64,000 nucleotides of DNA, taken from Kwoniella bestiolae CBS 10118 (lineage: Eukaryota > Basidiomycota > Tremellomycetes > Tremellales > Cryptococcaceae). Shown here piece by piece: positions 46,895 through 58,542 of this stretch (within the stretch, counting starts at the first letter, position 1; each line of letters begins with the position of its first letter). A model generated the notes under the pieces. It saw only the letters and a program-made list of their open reading frames with translations, was not told the origin of the DNA and ran no database searches. Where the stretch lies: NCBI RefSeq assembly GCF_000512585.2, contig NC_089241.1, positions 434,001-498,000 on the forward strand, written 5' to 3'. The translations under genes and the position numbers were made by a program.

Positions 46895-49800
46895 ATGCCT
46901 TCGAGCTTCCTACCTCCTATATCCACCTCCAACTCACCGACGTCTTCAATGCTTCCATTCGGTAAACCACCCTCATCATCCAATCCACCTCGGCCAACCT
47001 CGGCTAATGGCAGTGCGACTACCAGTCCCAATGTCCCCACTTCACAGCTAGGATCAGCCTCTAGAAATGGAACACCCGTGACAACACCTGGCGGTGGTAG
47101 TGGGAATGGATTGAGACCCAGCTATGAGTTTCTGACGGATGCTCAGCGACGTGAAAGAGAGAGGGCAAGAGGTGAGTTTGATAATCATACACGGTATGAT
47201 GACAAAAAAGGTTTTATTCCCAATCGTGCCTTACTTGGTTTTATTATCCCATGACAACAAATAGCTGAAGCGTGATAATCGGCTGACACCGGTTCATTCA
47301 CAGATATTCAAAGTAAACCACCTTACTCTTCTTCCTACTCAACCTCATTACCAAGACCATCAGATACACCCTCGACAGCATCATCTCATCTCCCACATCA
47401 CCATCACCACCACCATCACTCGGCCGGAACAGGTAGTAACCCTCCCTCTGCCAACTCCACACCAAGAGAAGAAAGACAAAGTCCGTTCGCATCCACCTCA
47501 ACCCCTGGTGCAAGTTCTGCACCCCCAACTAGGAAACCAGACTTGATGGGACCAGGATTCGGATCAGGTCTAGGCAGACTCGGAGCAGGGTATGGATTGT
47601 TCGGAGCTGGGCCATATATCAGAGACCAGGAACAAAAGGAGAAGGAGAGGCAAGCGTTGATAGCTAGGGAACGTGAACGTGAACGTGAGAGGGAGAAAGA
47701 GAGGGAACGGGAAAGAAGCACGAGACCTCATTCCATCGAGACTTCACCTACACATCGAAACGCAACTCCAGCAAATCCCTATTCTCGTCCGTCCCTTCCC
47801 CCTTCACCAACCACAGCTCGTACCCTCGCTGCGCCCAACTCAGCTAATTCAGCTGGCAAACCATCAATCTCCCCTCAAATCCCTCCTGCAAGCGCTACGT
47901 CCGCTACGGGCAGTACACCTCGACCCAATCTCCCTCTACCCTCTTTCGGCTCTCTGGGTACTAGGTCTCTCCCTTCACCTTTCGAAAGGGATGCTAGAGA
48001 ACGATCAACCAGCACGTCGATCGCTGCTACCCCCAACGCACCTTCTGGACCAGAATCTGCCACCTCCGCATCGGGTCATCGACGAACACCCAGTGGATCT
48101 AGTGCAAGAGGCAATGAACCTCTTCCTGTCGGACCAAAGAGCCCCGTCAAAACTACCTCCCAAACAGCGGCAAGCGCTCGATCGTTATATGGAGCACCAC
48201 CATCACTGAACGAAGCTGCCAGATCAAGGGAAGGGCAGCGATCGCCAGTCTCACGAATCCAAACTACCGCTCTACCTCGAGATAGAGATGCTACCATCTC
48301 TCCGACCACCGCAACCTCTGCCCCTCCCTCGAAGAACGCCCCACCTTCCAACTCTACTGCATCTTCCTCACAGAGCACCCGTGCGCCCTTCCCTTCGTAT
48401 AGTGGTTTCGGTGGGCCAGGGTATCCCGGGTCATTTGGCGGATTCGGTCTAGGTGGATTCGGAGGGTATGGAGCCTTTGGACCTAGATGGGCTGATCGAG
48501 AGAGGGAGCGTGAGATGCTTGAGAAAAGGGAGGAGGGGAGAAAACGATCTCAGAAGGAGGCGGCCGAAGCTAGAGCGAAAGCTGAGAAGGAGAAGGAAGA
48601 TAGATTTGCGGACTGGGTGAAAGAGCGAGAAAGGGAGAGAGAACGGATCTCTGGGGCTGCTGCTGGACCTGGAAATGCACCTGGAAATGCAACTTCCACG
48701 GCATATGGTGTCGAGGCTTTCCAACCTCCTCGATCTAACTCGACCACTACGACAACCGCCCAGCAACGTCCAAGTGAACCCAACTGGAGACAAACCCCTG
48801 CGACCACCAATGAGAAGCCAAGTCTCACTAGACATATCGAAGTAATTCATCAACCTGAGCCTAGAGATTCAACTGCCCCTGCACCCTCCACGACAGGTGA
48901 GGGATCATCGGTGATTCAGCAGGTCGCGCCGTCCCGCGAACCCAGACCGTACGGGTACAAAGCCGAGCCTAGGGAGTACCAATACACCCCTCGGGACAAG
49001 CGACCGCGAATGGATGCAGCCGTTGAAGAAGCTCAGAATGCCCATCGCAGAACTAGTAATGCGAAAGCCTCCAAGAGGAGAAAGGAGGAAGAGAAGAAAG
49101 CCGATATCAACCATAATGTATCTACGGGTGTACCGCCCAAAGAGAAGAATTGGAGTAGCCTCACCAACCCCGTGAGACAATGGCCAGAGGTCGGCTCAAG
49201 TCAGGTGGAACAGTGGTTGAAGAGTGTTCCAGATTTGAATAAAGTGATTTCGAACCAGGTTTACACGGGATCCGAATGGACATTAGCGAAGAGTGGGGAA
49301 TGTACGGCTGACAATGAGGGGGGTTTGATAATCGTTAGGATTGGTGGCGGGTTCTTAGGGGAGGATTGGAAAGTCCGAGGAGAGAACGGATGGGACGAAT
49401 CATCCTCTGCCCCTCCCACTGGATCCGGGTCTGAACTTGGAGATGGACGGAGGAAGATCTGGGGGACAGACGTTTATACGGATGATTCGGATTTGGGGTT
49501 GATCCTGGTTCATGCGGGGTGGTTGAGATGGTCCAACCCTGCTCAAGGTATTAATGGAGAACAACGAAAAGGCAAGAACCCGAGAGATCAAGATATCATT
49601 AATGTTACTGTTCGATTGGTCCCACGGCTGATTAGGTATACCGCCACTGAGAGGAATGGGGTTAGGACAAGAGGTTGGGGAAACGGTCATGATGGGAGTA
49701 GTATCGTTGTGGAGAGGGCTGAGAGGATAGCTGTGGGTTTTTTGTTTTCGTCCGCTTCTGCCTTGCATGATTTGTTCATACTACATGACTGGTGAGAGGT

Positions 49801-50640
49801 GCAGCACGCTGATGTGCTGGCTGTTGGATGGTTACAGGTCGATAAGAGATATTTGAAGACTAGGAAACGTAAATCCGTGATTTCAGAATGGGCAAGACAA
49901 CGACAACTTGTTTCACCCCTTGCTGCTATTTCCACCGAGGGTGGTGATGTTCAAATCGAAGATGCTTCTTTGGCGGTCGAGGACGGGGTCAATGATAGTA
50001 TAATGTTCTGCACGCGGGTGCCTGGGGTGAAATCGGGTGATACTGAATCGATCGGGTGAGTGACTTCTACTCGCTTGTCTGAAAGTGGGAAGGGAATGTG
50101 TGCTTATGGTTTTTGATCGGTTGATCGGGGTAGCTTCGTATATACCCCTGAAGCGTTCGACGATTGGTTGAAGTCTCCCCTCGAAACTGCAGATAGGACA
50201 TTATGGAGTCATACCCTGGTATTCCAAACTACCGATGAAGCTAAAGAGTAAGTTGCATCTTACCTTATTGACTTATCATAGCAATCTATATGAGCTACCG
50301 TACTAACTGACATACTTGATATAGATACAAACTATCATTATCTTCTACCTCATCAATTGATAATCCCCTATTCGACCTCCTCAAACCATCCACCACAGAG
50401 GATGGAGAAGTGGTACTCGAACGATCATTCGATGATATTCACCTATTGAAAGAGGGCATAGCAGTGAGATTACAGGGTAATAGGGGGTTATTGATCAAGC
50501 CCAAAATATGGAATTGGGCTGCTCTGGCTCAACCGGAATTGAGAGATGGGTGGAAGGAGGAGTTTGAATTGCGGTTGAAGGAGCAGGATGAGGGGGAGAA
50601 GGAGGGGGAGGGGGTGAAAGATGAGATGATGGTTGAGTGA
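46895..50640 (+). CDS. RXT3: RXT3, Rpd3L histone deacetylase complex subunit
   Basis: Five exons (46895-47171, 47304-49791, 49864-50055, 50134-50247, 50325-50640) give 1,128 aa. The N-terminal ~650 residues are low complexity: Ser/Pro/Thr-rich, a run of eight His residues (HLPHHHHHHHH), and Arg-Glu repeats (ARERERERERE) predicted to form a charged helix. The conserved Rxt3 domain follows: WSSLTNPVRQWPEVGSSQVE, VYTGSEWTLAKSGEC, IWGTDVYTDDSDLGLILVHA and GWLRWSN. V-Y-T-D-D-S-D is the family signature. Rxt3 is part of the large Rpd3/Sin3 deacetylase complex in the nucleus and helps repress transcription. The acceptor at 49863 was picked because closer AGs break the frame (LHDWKRKSVISEWARQR results). 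Confidence 0.88.
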
Positions 50641-51144
50641 TCATCCTTGCACTTCTAGTTAGATGAATTAAGGAGTGTATATCTAGTGAATAGATGGGTC
50701 TTGTATAGACATGAAATGAACGATGAACATTGAACCATGATGATCTTCATATTCTCACTCTCTATCTCTCTTGGTTGGACATGGTTTCACTAGCTCATAT
50801 CGATGAATCGGTATGCATTCAACTTACATGAATGAGGGATGACAGCAAGAGTGAGATACGAGTAATGACGGAATGAACGTTTGAACACCTGAACTGTAAC
50901 CTCCACTTTGCATCTTCACTTACGAATACTACGAGTACTTGGAGAGAGTACTTATCCTTCCTTTCATGTCTTGCCTCTCCCATCCTGCATCTCAACTACG
51001 ACTCAACCCTCTATCTGCTCCAAACTCCCATCCTCATCCTCACCTCTGTTCGTATGCCAACTTGCATTCCATCACCAAAATCATATCTTCGACTCGAACC
51101 CTACTTCAACCTCATCTCAACTTAGCAACAAACATCAACTGACG
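50641..51144. other. Intergenic region, RXT3 3' end / DCR2 promoter
   Basis: About 500 nt between two genes on the plus strand. The last 200 nt are C/T-rich with many CATC and CTCATCC words, consistent with the DCR2 leader. Nothing coding is supported. Confidence 0.4.
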
Positions 51145-54100
51145 ATGCCCCGCCTACAGACCAACTCTTCGCGGTACAAACCCCCTCCCTTCCTATACCT
51201 CCGCTCCGTCCTCCCCATCGTACTACTAATCCTCATCCTATCATTTGGGCTGGTCTCTTATTCGCTCTTATCGCATTTTAAGAGTCCGGCGGCAAAGCAG
51301 AGATTGGGTTGGCAGAGCTGGGATATCGTTGAGATCTCTTCATCTTCCAATAGCGGGAGTGGGAGCGGGAGTGAGGTACTGGATATTGGAGATGCCAATC
51401 AGACGTATATGGGGAGTATACCTATTGAGAATTGGGTGAGCTCATCATTTCTTACCTTCCGGAAGTTTATATAGCTGACTCTGATTGATGGGATAGGACC
51501 CGCTGGCTTTGCATACTACTGGATGTGAGTGATAAAGGACTATCCTATCCTGATGTTCACTTTTCTCGTAAAACACTCGATGGATGCTGCTCGGGGAGAC
51601 TAGGTCTCGTACAATCATTTCCTTCGAGGATCGTCGCTCGTCTTCAACAATCAGCGCCGGACAAAATGAAATACATGCTGATATGTTCTTTGCTCCTTTG
51701 TACGATCTCGCAGTAACGGAAATAGCAGTCTCTCCGTGCTACTTCCCTCCATACATCTTCCCAGAATCTTGTCAACCCGAGACGACACCCGAGCTGGATA
51801 AGTTGAAAGGCAAGTGGGTGAGGGTGGAGAGGGATCTGAATTTGAGGACGGGGTTGTGGTGGGTTATCTGTCCTGGTCTCTTCTCTGCGCTTCTCCTGCG
51901 GGGATGTCCTCGGGAATATCTCTCATACACTATGAGTGTACATCACCTCCATCCAGAGCATATATGGACAACTGATCAATCCAATTCATTCTCCACTGAA
52001 GGTACCTAAACATCTACTACCGAAGGACCAGACGACTAGACGCAGATCTCATAACAGACCTACAAATCGTTCCTGAACCTCCGTCCAAAGAATTACAATA
52101 CGATCTGGAGAACGGTGGATGGCAGAAGGCCACGGGGAACCTGCATTCTGGAGTATGGCCCAGTCGACCCGAAGAGAGGATTTGGTATAGGACCAAGAGT
52201 CAAGGGTGGGATGATGTATGGAAGAGGCAAGGTGAGTCGGCATTTACATCTTATCTGGTATCTTCTCTTTTTGAGGACATAGTGTGAAATGGAGTATATC
52301 TACATGCTAGATTAGACTATCTTTCTTTGTCTTGTTGTGTACTGTGCTTCTTGAACAAATGGAAGACGTCCAATTCCTCGAATCAATCCATCTTCCTCAT
52401 CACTCTTCATCGAGATTTGGCTGATGTAGATAATCTTGATGACAAGTCACCGACAATTCCACCGAAGAATCCATCCCCGAAGATTCTGGTGAAACTCCCA
52501 CAGGCGGTGTGAAGGAGATCCAATCTGGTGAATTGAATACAGTGGAATATGGAGATTACATCACCGAGGTAGATATCATCTATGGCGACGATGATCCGTT
52601 TTTCGGGTTTGAGAGGGTACAGGGGGGGAAGATTACGGAGAGTAAGGCAGGGAAGTGGGAGAGTGTGGGCATGGCTGTTAGACGGGGGAATCCTGGTGAG
52701 TGTCGTCATTCGGGGTGTTTCTCAAGTATATCCATATCTTGGTGGTTCTGCCATTCAAGCAGTCACGATCTATAGCTGGGAGGAGAATCTAATAAGCTGC
52801 AAAGACGCTATAGCTAATTCTTTGACGCGATTGTAGTCGCCCCTAGAGCGCAAGTACCCAAGTTTCATAAAGACGGGACATTCAAGATCATGCAGAGTGA
52901 GCTACGTGGTGACTTCATAATTGATGTTAGAAAGCTGATATTTTGCCAACGATGCAGTCGCAGATCTGCATTATTCTGTCGGCGAGGGGCAGTGCAAAGA
53001 TACAGATAAGACACCCTGTTCAGGAGATTCAGATACAGCTCAGTGGCTTGGTGAGGCTTTGGATGCTGAGAAACCTGATTTAGTGGTGAGCTGCCTAATC
53101 TCTCTATGTACATCATCATTACCTAGTGTAGAGTCGTTGTTGTTCGAACGACAATTATGAGCTACGCTAAACCTCTGCTTTTTACGCCCGTAGGTCTTTT
53201 CAGGCGATCAGCTCAACGGGCAAAGTACAAGCTACGATTCCCGCTCTGTCCTCGCTAAATTCGCTAAACCAGTGATCGAGCGAGAGATCCCCTGGGTAGC
53301 TATCTTTGGTGAGCCTTCAGCGTTGGAATCATCCTGAACGAAAGGTTCATAACAAGCTGATACGATCGAGATTATAGGTAATCACGATAGTGAGATTGCT
53401 GGAGATCGGGCGGAACAGATGAGGGCTTTGCAGCATTTGCCTTATTCTTTGGCTAGGGCTGGTCCGAGGGATGTTGATGGTGTTGGGAATTGTGAGCTGG
53501 CGTGCGATGGAGTTTTCAGTAGATGGACAGCTGATCCTGATTTGTTTGGGATAGATTATATCAAATTACATTCTGCTGATGGGTACGCTGCTGCTTTATC
53601 GTTCATCGTTTGATGAAAATTACGCTCCAGCTAATCTGTTGGATCGGTATTGCAGCGCAAACATGCACATCTTCACGTTGTACTTCCTTGACTCCCATGC
53701 TCGTCAGAAGCAGAAATTACCGTGGAAAGTACCGGATTATGATTATTTGAAAGAGTACGTACAAAGTCACTATAATCAGCTCAAAGGTTGAATCTCTCCT
53801 GCCTAACGTTGAGCTGACACCTCCATCGTCAAACTTAGATCCCAGATAGAATGGTACCGCAACGTCTCAGCATCGATCAAACCAATTTCCCGGCCCTTCC
53901 AACCAGATGGGGGATGGGACCTAGGTGATATTTGGTCCGCCTCCAAACGATCCAAACCAGCCAGACTGGCTCAACGAGATGAAAATGACAAGACACTGGC
54001 AAAACCCAACGCCATGATGTGGTTCCATATCCCCCTCCCTGAGGCATATATGGATGTGGATAAACCCTCGTTCGTATCTGATGAGGATCTTGAGAGATTG

Positions 54101-54616
54101 GACGTGGGCGTATCGATGGATGGGCAGGGGAATTCTAAACATAATGGTGGATTTTTCTATAATGCTATCAAAGCGACGTACGAATATGAGCCTGAACCTT
54201 CGGAAGAAGAGGAGGGTACGGGAAGGAAGAGGAAGAAGAAGAGCGAGGTGAAAGTGCTGGGTCATGGGCACAATCATAATACCGATAAGTGCAGGAGGAC
54301 CGATGGGATCTGGTGAGTGTAATGTGTTTTCTGGAATTACGGTTGATCTCAAAATGGGATGATTCAGGTGTTGAAGAGTGAGTGAGCTGATGATGATGAT
54401 GCATTATCGGTGGTGTATAGGACATGCTTTGACGGAGGCTCGTCGTATTCTGGATATGGTCATCTAGGATTTGAAAGACGAGTGAGGATATACAACATAT
54501 CAGCATATGGAGAGAAGATCGAGACGTATAAAAGACTAACTTCGGGTGAAGTGATAGATCAGCAGGTGTTGGTTGGAGAGGGGGCTGTGAAAGGGTGGGG
54601 AGAGGATCAGGAGTGA
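51145..54616 (+). CDS. DCR2: DCR2-type calcineurin-like metallophosphatase
   Basis: Twelve exons (51145-51435, 51497-51524, 51714-51858, 52002-52231, 52447-52695, 52837-52896, 52958-53085, 53194-53308, 53378-53582, 53656-53754, 53839-54312, 54421-54616) give 739 aa. Residues ~15-45 hold one membrane anchor (VLPIVLLILILSFGLVSY), so it is a type II membrane or secretory protein. The metal-binding motifs appear in order: IADLHYSVGEGQC, FSGDQLNG, FGNHDSE and, late, GHGHNHNTD, with HIFTLYFLDSH between. These match the fungal Dcr2 phosphatases, linked in yeast to cell-cycle entry and to Ire1 dephosphorylation in the unfolded protein response; here function is inferred. Exon 2 is 28 nt. The acceptor at 52445-52446 is used because the one at 52428-52429 leads to an early stop. 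Confidence 0.9.
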
Positions 54617-55564
54617 GGAGATAAGACGAGGGGTTTGATTCATTGTATATACTTAGATTGTTTGTATTGTCACGATATATCAGGACGTGTGCTTTTGATG
54701 ATTTCCCAAGAGAAAGGATCTCTGTGAGGTTTGGTTGCTTTTCTTTTCGATTTCGATTTCCAATGTGCCATGTCGAACGGATGCTGTGTGTATACGTGAA
54801 CTTTGAGTGGCTGGGGGATACCTCTCACCCTCACCCTCCTTCCGGTTGACCCTATTTGTCAGATCAAATTCGAAGCGAGATCAAGGTTCCATCAGATAAA
54901 GGAGGCTGCTGTTGACATCATTCAGGCCATTCACATAAATCGGCCCTTATTCGCTTCCTTGAGGCTCTGGTCAACTGGCGTGAACTCGAGTGAGGTCACT
55001 GGTACAATCGGTCGTTACAGTACTGTATATCTAACAGGTCGTTCAATCCGCTAGAGGGAGGGACGATATTGCTGATGATGATGATTTTGCATCATTCCCT
55101 GCATCGTGATGTTGGATGATTGATGGTGGAAATAACGAGGAATGTGGTGCACTGTACCTGACTCACACAGGAATGATCATCATTCCTTTATACAGTATAC
55201 TTGTGATAGTGATTTGCAACGTGTCAATAGCATGATCATGATGATATTCACCATCAAATCATAGGTGTAGGGCGCAACTATATATTGACGGATAAAGTTA
55301 TATTGTCATATTGAATGAAAAAAGAAGCATGGCTTTAAAAAAGAAGCATGGCTTTGATCTTAATTATTGATTAGGCGATGAAAGGGATGCTAATACAAAA
55401 GGATATACAGATGCACGTACACATATAAAATATACCTTGACTGGTCCATTCTCTGTCTCTCTCTCTCCCCCTCTCTCGCTCATGACATTTCAGCGTCACA
55501 GTCTACCACAAAAATTCTTTTCTCCATTCGAAATAGTTGATACCACCCCAATATCAACCTCACC
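54617..55564. other. Intergenic region with a 19-bp tandem duplication and a CT tract
   Basis: About 950 nt between DCR2 and membrane paralogue B, both plus strand. Contains an exact tandem 19-mer (listed separately) and a C/T-only tract at about 55449-55478, shortly before the ATG at 55565, typical of core promoters in this group of fungi. No gene is supported. Confidence 0.45.
55318..55355. repeat. Exact head-to-tail duplication of a 19-mer
   Basis: The 19-mer AAAAAAGAAGCATGGCTTT occurs at 55318-55336 and again, unchanged, at 55337-55355. Looks like a recent slippage or microduplication in noncoding DNA. Confidence 0.95.
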
Positions 55565-57514
55565 ATGCTTCCCATTCCCACCTCACTCCCTCAAAGAGAT
55601 CTGAGCGCACTTATCTATTTGTTCATCAAAACTACTCCAAGGAGTTTGACGGTGAGTGATCCTCTCTCCCAGGATATATATACAGTACTGACACTTCAAT
55701 CGGCGACGGCAGTTCTCATCAGCTTGTGCGGCTGCCATCGAGGGATTGATGCTTGGTATCATCCTCGTTCAGGTGAGTTGTATTCTACCTCGTGCCATGC
55801 GAAGTAACAGGAATCTTTACAATTGGGGGGAAAGGATAATCAGTACATTGGCTGACTCGTCCTGCTCTCTGGACAGACCACCAAATACCTCTCAGCTTTT
55901 TGGCGCTCGGACCCGCTCTGGGCTGTGGGCGGGATCGTACTTGGTGCTGCTACTTTGTTGTGAGCTAGACCGCCCTTATCCAAATCACATCATATCGCAA
56001 GGGATCTGATCAATGGATATCACTTGATAGCGCTCAGTTCGGTATGAACCTCTGGCAGGTGAGTGATCTCACACACATACCTTTCGGAATGGACGTTTAC
56101 CTGGAAATTCGAACACTCTTCCGCCTGAGTTGTACCCGTTTCTCTTGGCTGATGTGTCTTGTATGACTTGACCTCAGACATACAGACTCATCGACCGAGC
56201 TGCCACCCAGCTCCTCACCGTCATCATCGGCGATATACGATGTAATATGACCGTACTGGTTATCGTCGGTATACTGAATTTCGTAGCTGCTGGATTCTTC
56301 GGCAGGAGGGCTTGGCTGGTGAGTTATTACATTACATTCCTTCAGCTCAGACTGGTGATGGTCGAAGGAAAGAGAGAAAGGCGTCGTACTGATGAACTCC
56401 CTCTTGGCCGGAATCAGTTGTCGAAAAAGAAAATCTGGTTGGCTATTCCTTTGATTGTTGGTATCTTTTCGAGTTTGGGCTTGAGTTTAGGGTGAGTAAA
56501 GTAACCAAATCATCTATCCATTCCTCACTCAAAAGGGCGACCTTACCATTGATCAGGGGAGCTGATCTCATCTCCACATGTCGCAGAGTCGCAATAAAAG
56601 GATACATGCTCCCTTCACTCGCTACCAACCCTTCCCCCGAGAATCTGATGAAGTACGATTCATGGCGTAAGACGGATAATCGATTGATTGTCATCTGGGC
56701 TGCGATCGCTTTGGTACAGGATATTTTAGTTTGCGCGCTGAGTGAGTCGGCTGAACTTCACTTGTCTGTCTTTATTGAGCCTAAAGGATTGAGCTGATAC
56801 GGTGTTTCTGATCCGTGCCAGTGACGATCATGTTGTTGAAGGAGAAGGACGGTTTCCAGAGGACAGAGACTACGTTGTTGAGGTTGTTGTTGAAACTGAC
56901 ATATGAGACTATGTTGGTTGATCTATCTCGACTGGACTGGGAGGTGATAGACCGTGACTTATCGCTGTTAGTAGGGCTGGTCCGGTGGTGTTGAACATCG
57001 TCAATGTGGTCGTCGTAGCTTTACAAGGCGCAACGTTTGGTGAGTGTCCCCTATCTCTGATGATCACACTCAACCCAATCACAAGTAAGAACTCATACTG
57101 ACGCCAGCTGACTTGCCTGGCGCAGCCGGCTACTCCCGAATAATCACCTGGATCCTCGGCCCAGTCTACTTCTCCTCAATCCTGCAATCGCTAAACTACC
57201 GTAAAGACGTACAACGTATACTCAAGGTCACTCCCACCCCACGTTCCAGATCGGCATCAAAGGGAACGAAACGATCGACATCACAGCGAATGGACTCGGA
57301 TTCGCCCTCTGTATCTATCCCTTTGACTTCAAGGGGTCACACGAGGGATGAATCGGGTTCTACTGCTGTGAACACTGTCAAGAGGGAATCAAGTACTACG
57401 AATCAGTCTAGAGGCGAGGGTGAAGGGGAAGGGGGGAGGAGGGAAAGGACTGTTAGTGGGGGAGGGGGAAGTACGTTGAGTACTGATATTGTATTGGACG
57501 GTGAGAAGAAGTAA
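55565..57514 (+). CDS. Multi-pass (about 7 TM) membrane protein, paralogue B
   Basis: Ten exons (55565-55651, 55713-55772, 55877-55959, 56031-56058, 56178-56318, 56418-56491, 56587-56741, 56822-56912, 56975-57039, 57108-57514) give 396 aa. The order of segments copies paralogue A: FSSACAAAIEGLMLGIILVQ, LWAVGGIVLGAATLLFAQFG, TYRLIDRAATQLLTVIIGD, IWLAIPLIVGIFSSLGLSLG, LIVIWAAIALVQDILVCAL, VVLNIVNVVVVALQGATF and WILGPVYFSSILQSLNYRK. The tail is Ser/Thr/Gly-rich and cytosolic-looking. Internal exon lengths 28, 141, 74, 91 and 65 are identical to paralogue A. The start of the last exon could also be 57125 (GGCGCAG acceptor region); both keep the frame. Likely DUF6534-type; function unknown. Confidence 0.82.
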
Positions 57515-58542
57515 GATTGTACTATAGACGCGTCGACGCGTCGCATTGGGGGTTGGCTTGGCTGGGTTCGAGGTGTAAATACATGTTGAGTAAAGGGAGG
57601 ACGACTTGGTATAAGAGGAAGAAAATGGAGAAGGGAAAGGTGGCTTTATAGATGGATTCTACGAGTACTCTAAATTTGTAAATCACCAATAAAATACAAC
57701 ATGCCAATCAGGGCTCACACCTGTATTCGCAGTCAGCTGAAGTTGATTTTGAACAATTTGCGTCCGGTTCCTGTCTTTCCGGAGTATCCTACCCTTCTTC
57801 CCCCGTCCGTCGATTCCCATACCCGACCCGTTCGTTCCCTTTCTTCAAAGGGGACTTGCCTGCGACTGAGCGTTTTCGTTGAGCTGCAATTGCATGACGC
57901 TCAAAAGCTTCTTCCCTTGTACAAAGCAATGATCACACCTAAAAACGCCTTGCCGTTTGATTAGCGTATCATAGAACTGTACCACTTTTTTTAGTCTTTT
58001 TTCGAATCGCCGCCCGCGCCTGACTTTGCAATGTTCTATCCCTTGAGGGGAGAAAAGGTTAAAGGGTTATCTCGGTTGATAGTCTCCGTTCTTCGCTCTC
58101 ATACAGATTAGAAATACAAATACAAATCCAAGTACAAAATCCTTGGACCGCGCTTCTGCTTGCTACAACTCTCTGCGACTCTTCCCTTTCCTTTGGATTT
58201 TCTTCTTCTCTCACCAGGAGGATAGGGAAGGTTGATCCAAGGACAAAGGACTCTGATCTGGGGTACGGGTCGAATATGTGTGAGAATACGATCCAGTCAA
58301 CCCCGATCAGGTACTCCTTCCGCCTGCACCTCAGTCGCAAGATCAAGATGAAAATTCAAATGACCATTGATTGATGGATGTGTAACATTACAGTACAGTG
58401 ACTCATGTCTGTGCACCGATAACTTACCTTACTTATCATCTTTCCGATCATTCAATTCAATTCAATCTAATACGATACAACAAAATCAGGGGACCACCGT
58501 ACGGCTTGGAAGATCATTGAGTAGCTGTAATCACATCTCAAC
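57515..58542. other. Intergenic region between membrane paralogues B and C
   Basis: About 1 kb. Just after the paralogue B stop is a 16-bp perfect palindrome (listed separately). Minus-strand T-rich and plus-strand C/T-rich patches follow; no coding sequence or paralogue remnant was recognised. Confidence 0.45.
57527..57542. other. 16-bp perfect palindrome holding two ACGCGT hexamers
   Basis: GACGCGTCGACGCGTC equals its own reverse complement. It contains two ACGCGT words, the core of the MluI cell-cycle box bound by MBF-type factors, separated by CG. It lies 13 nt after the stop of paralogue B, an unusual place for such a site, and about 1 kb before paralogue C. Function unproven. Confidence 0.6.
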
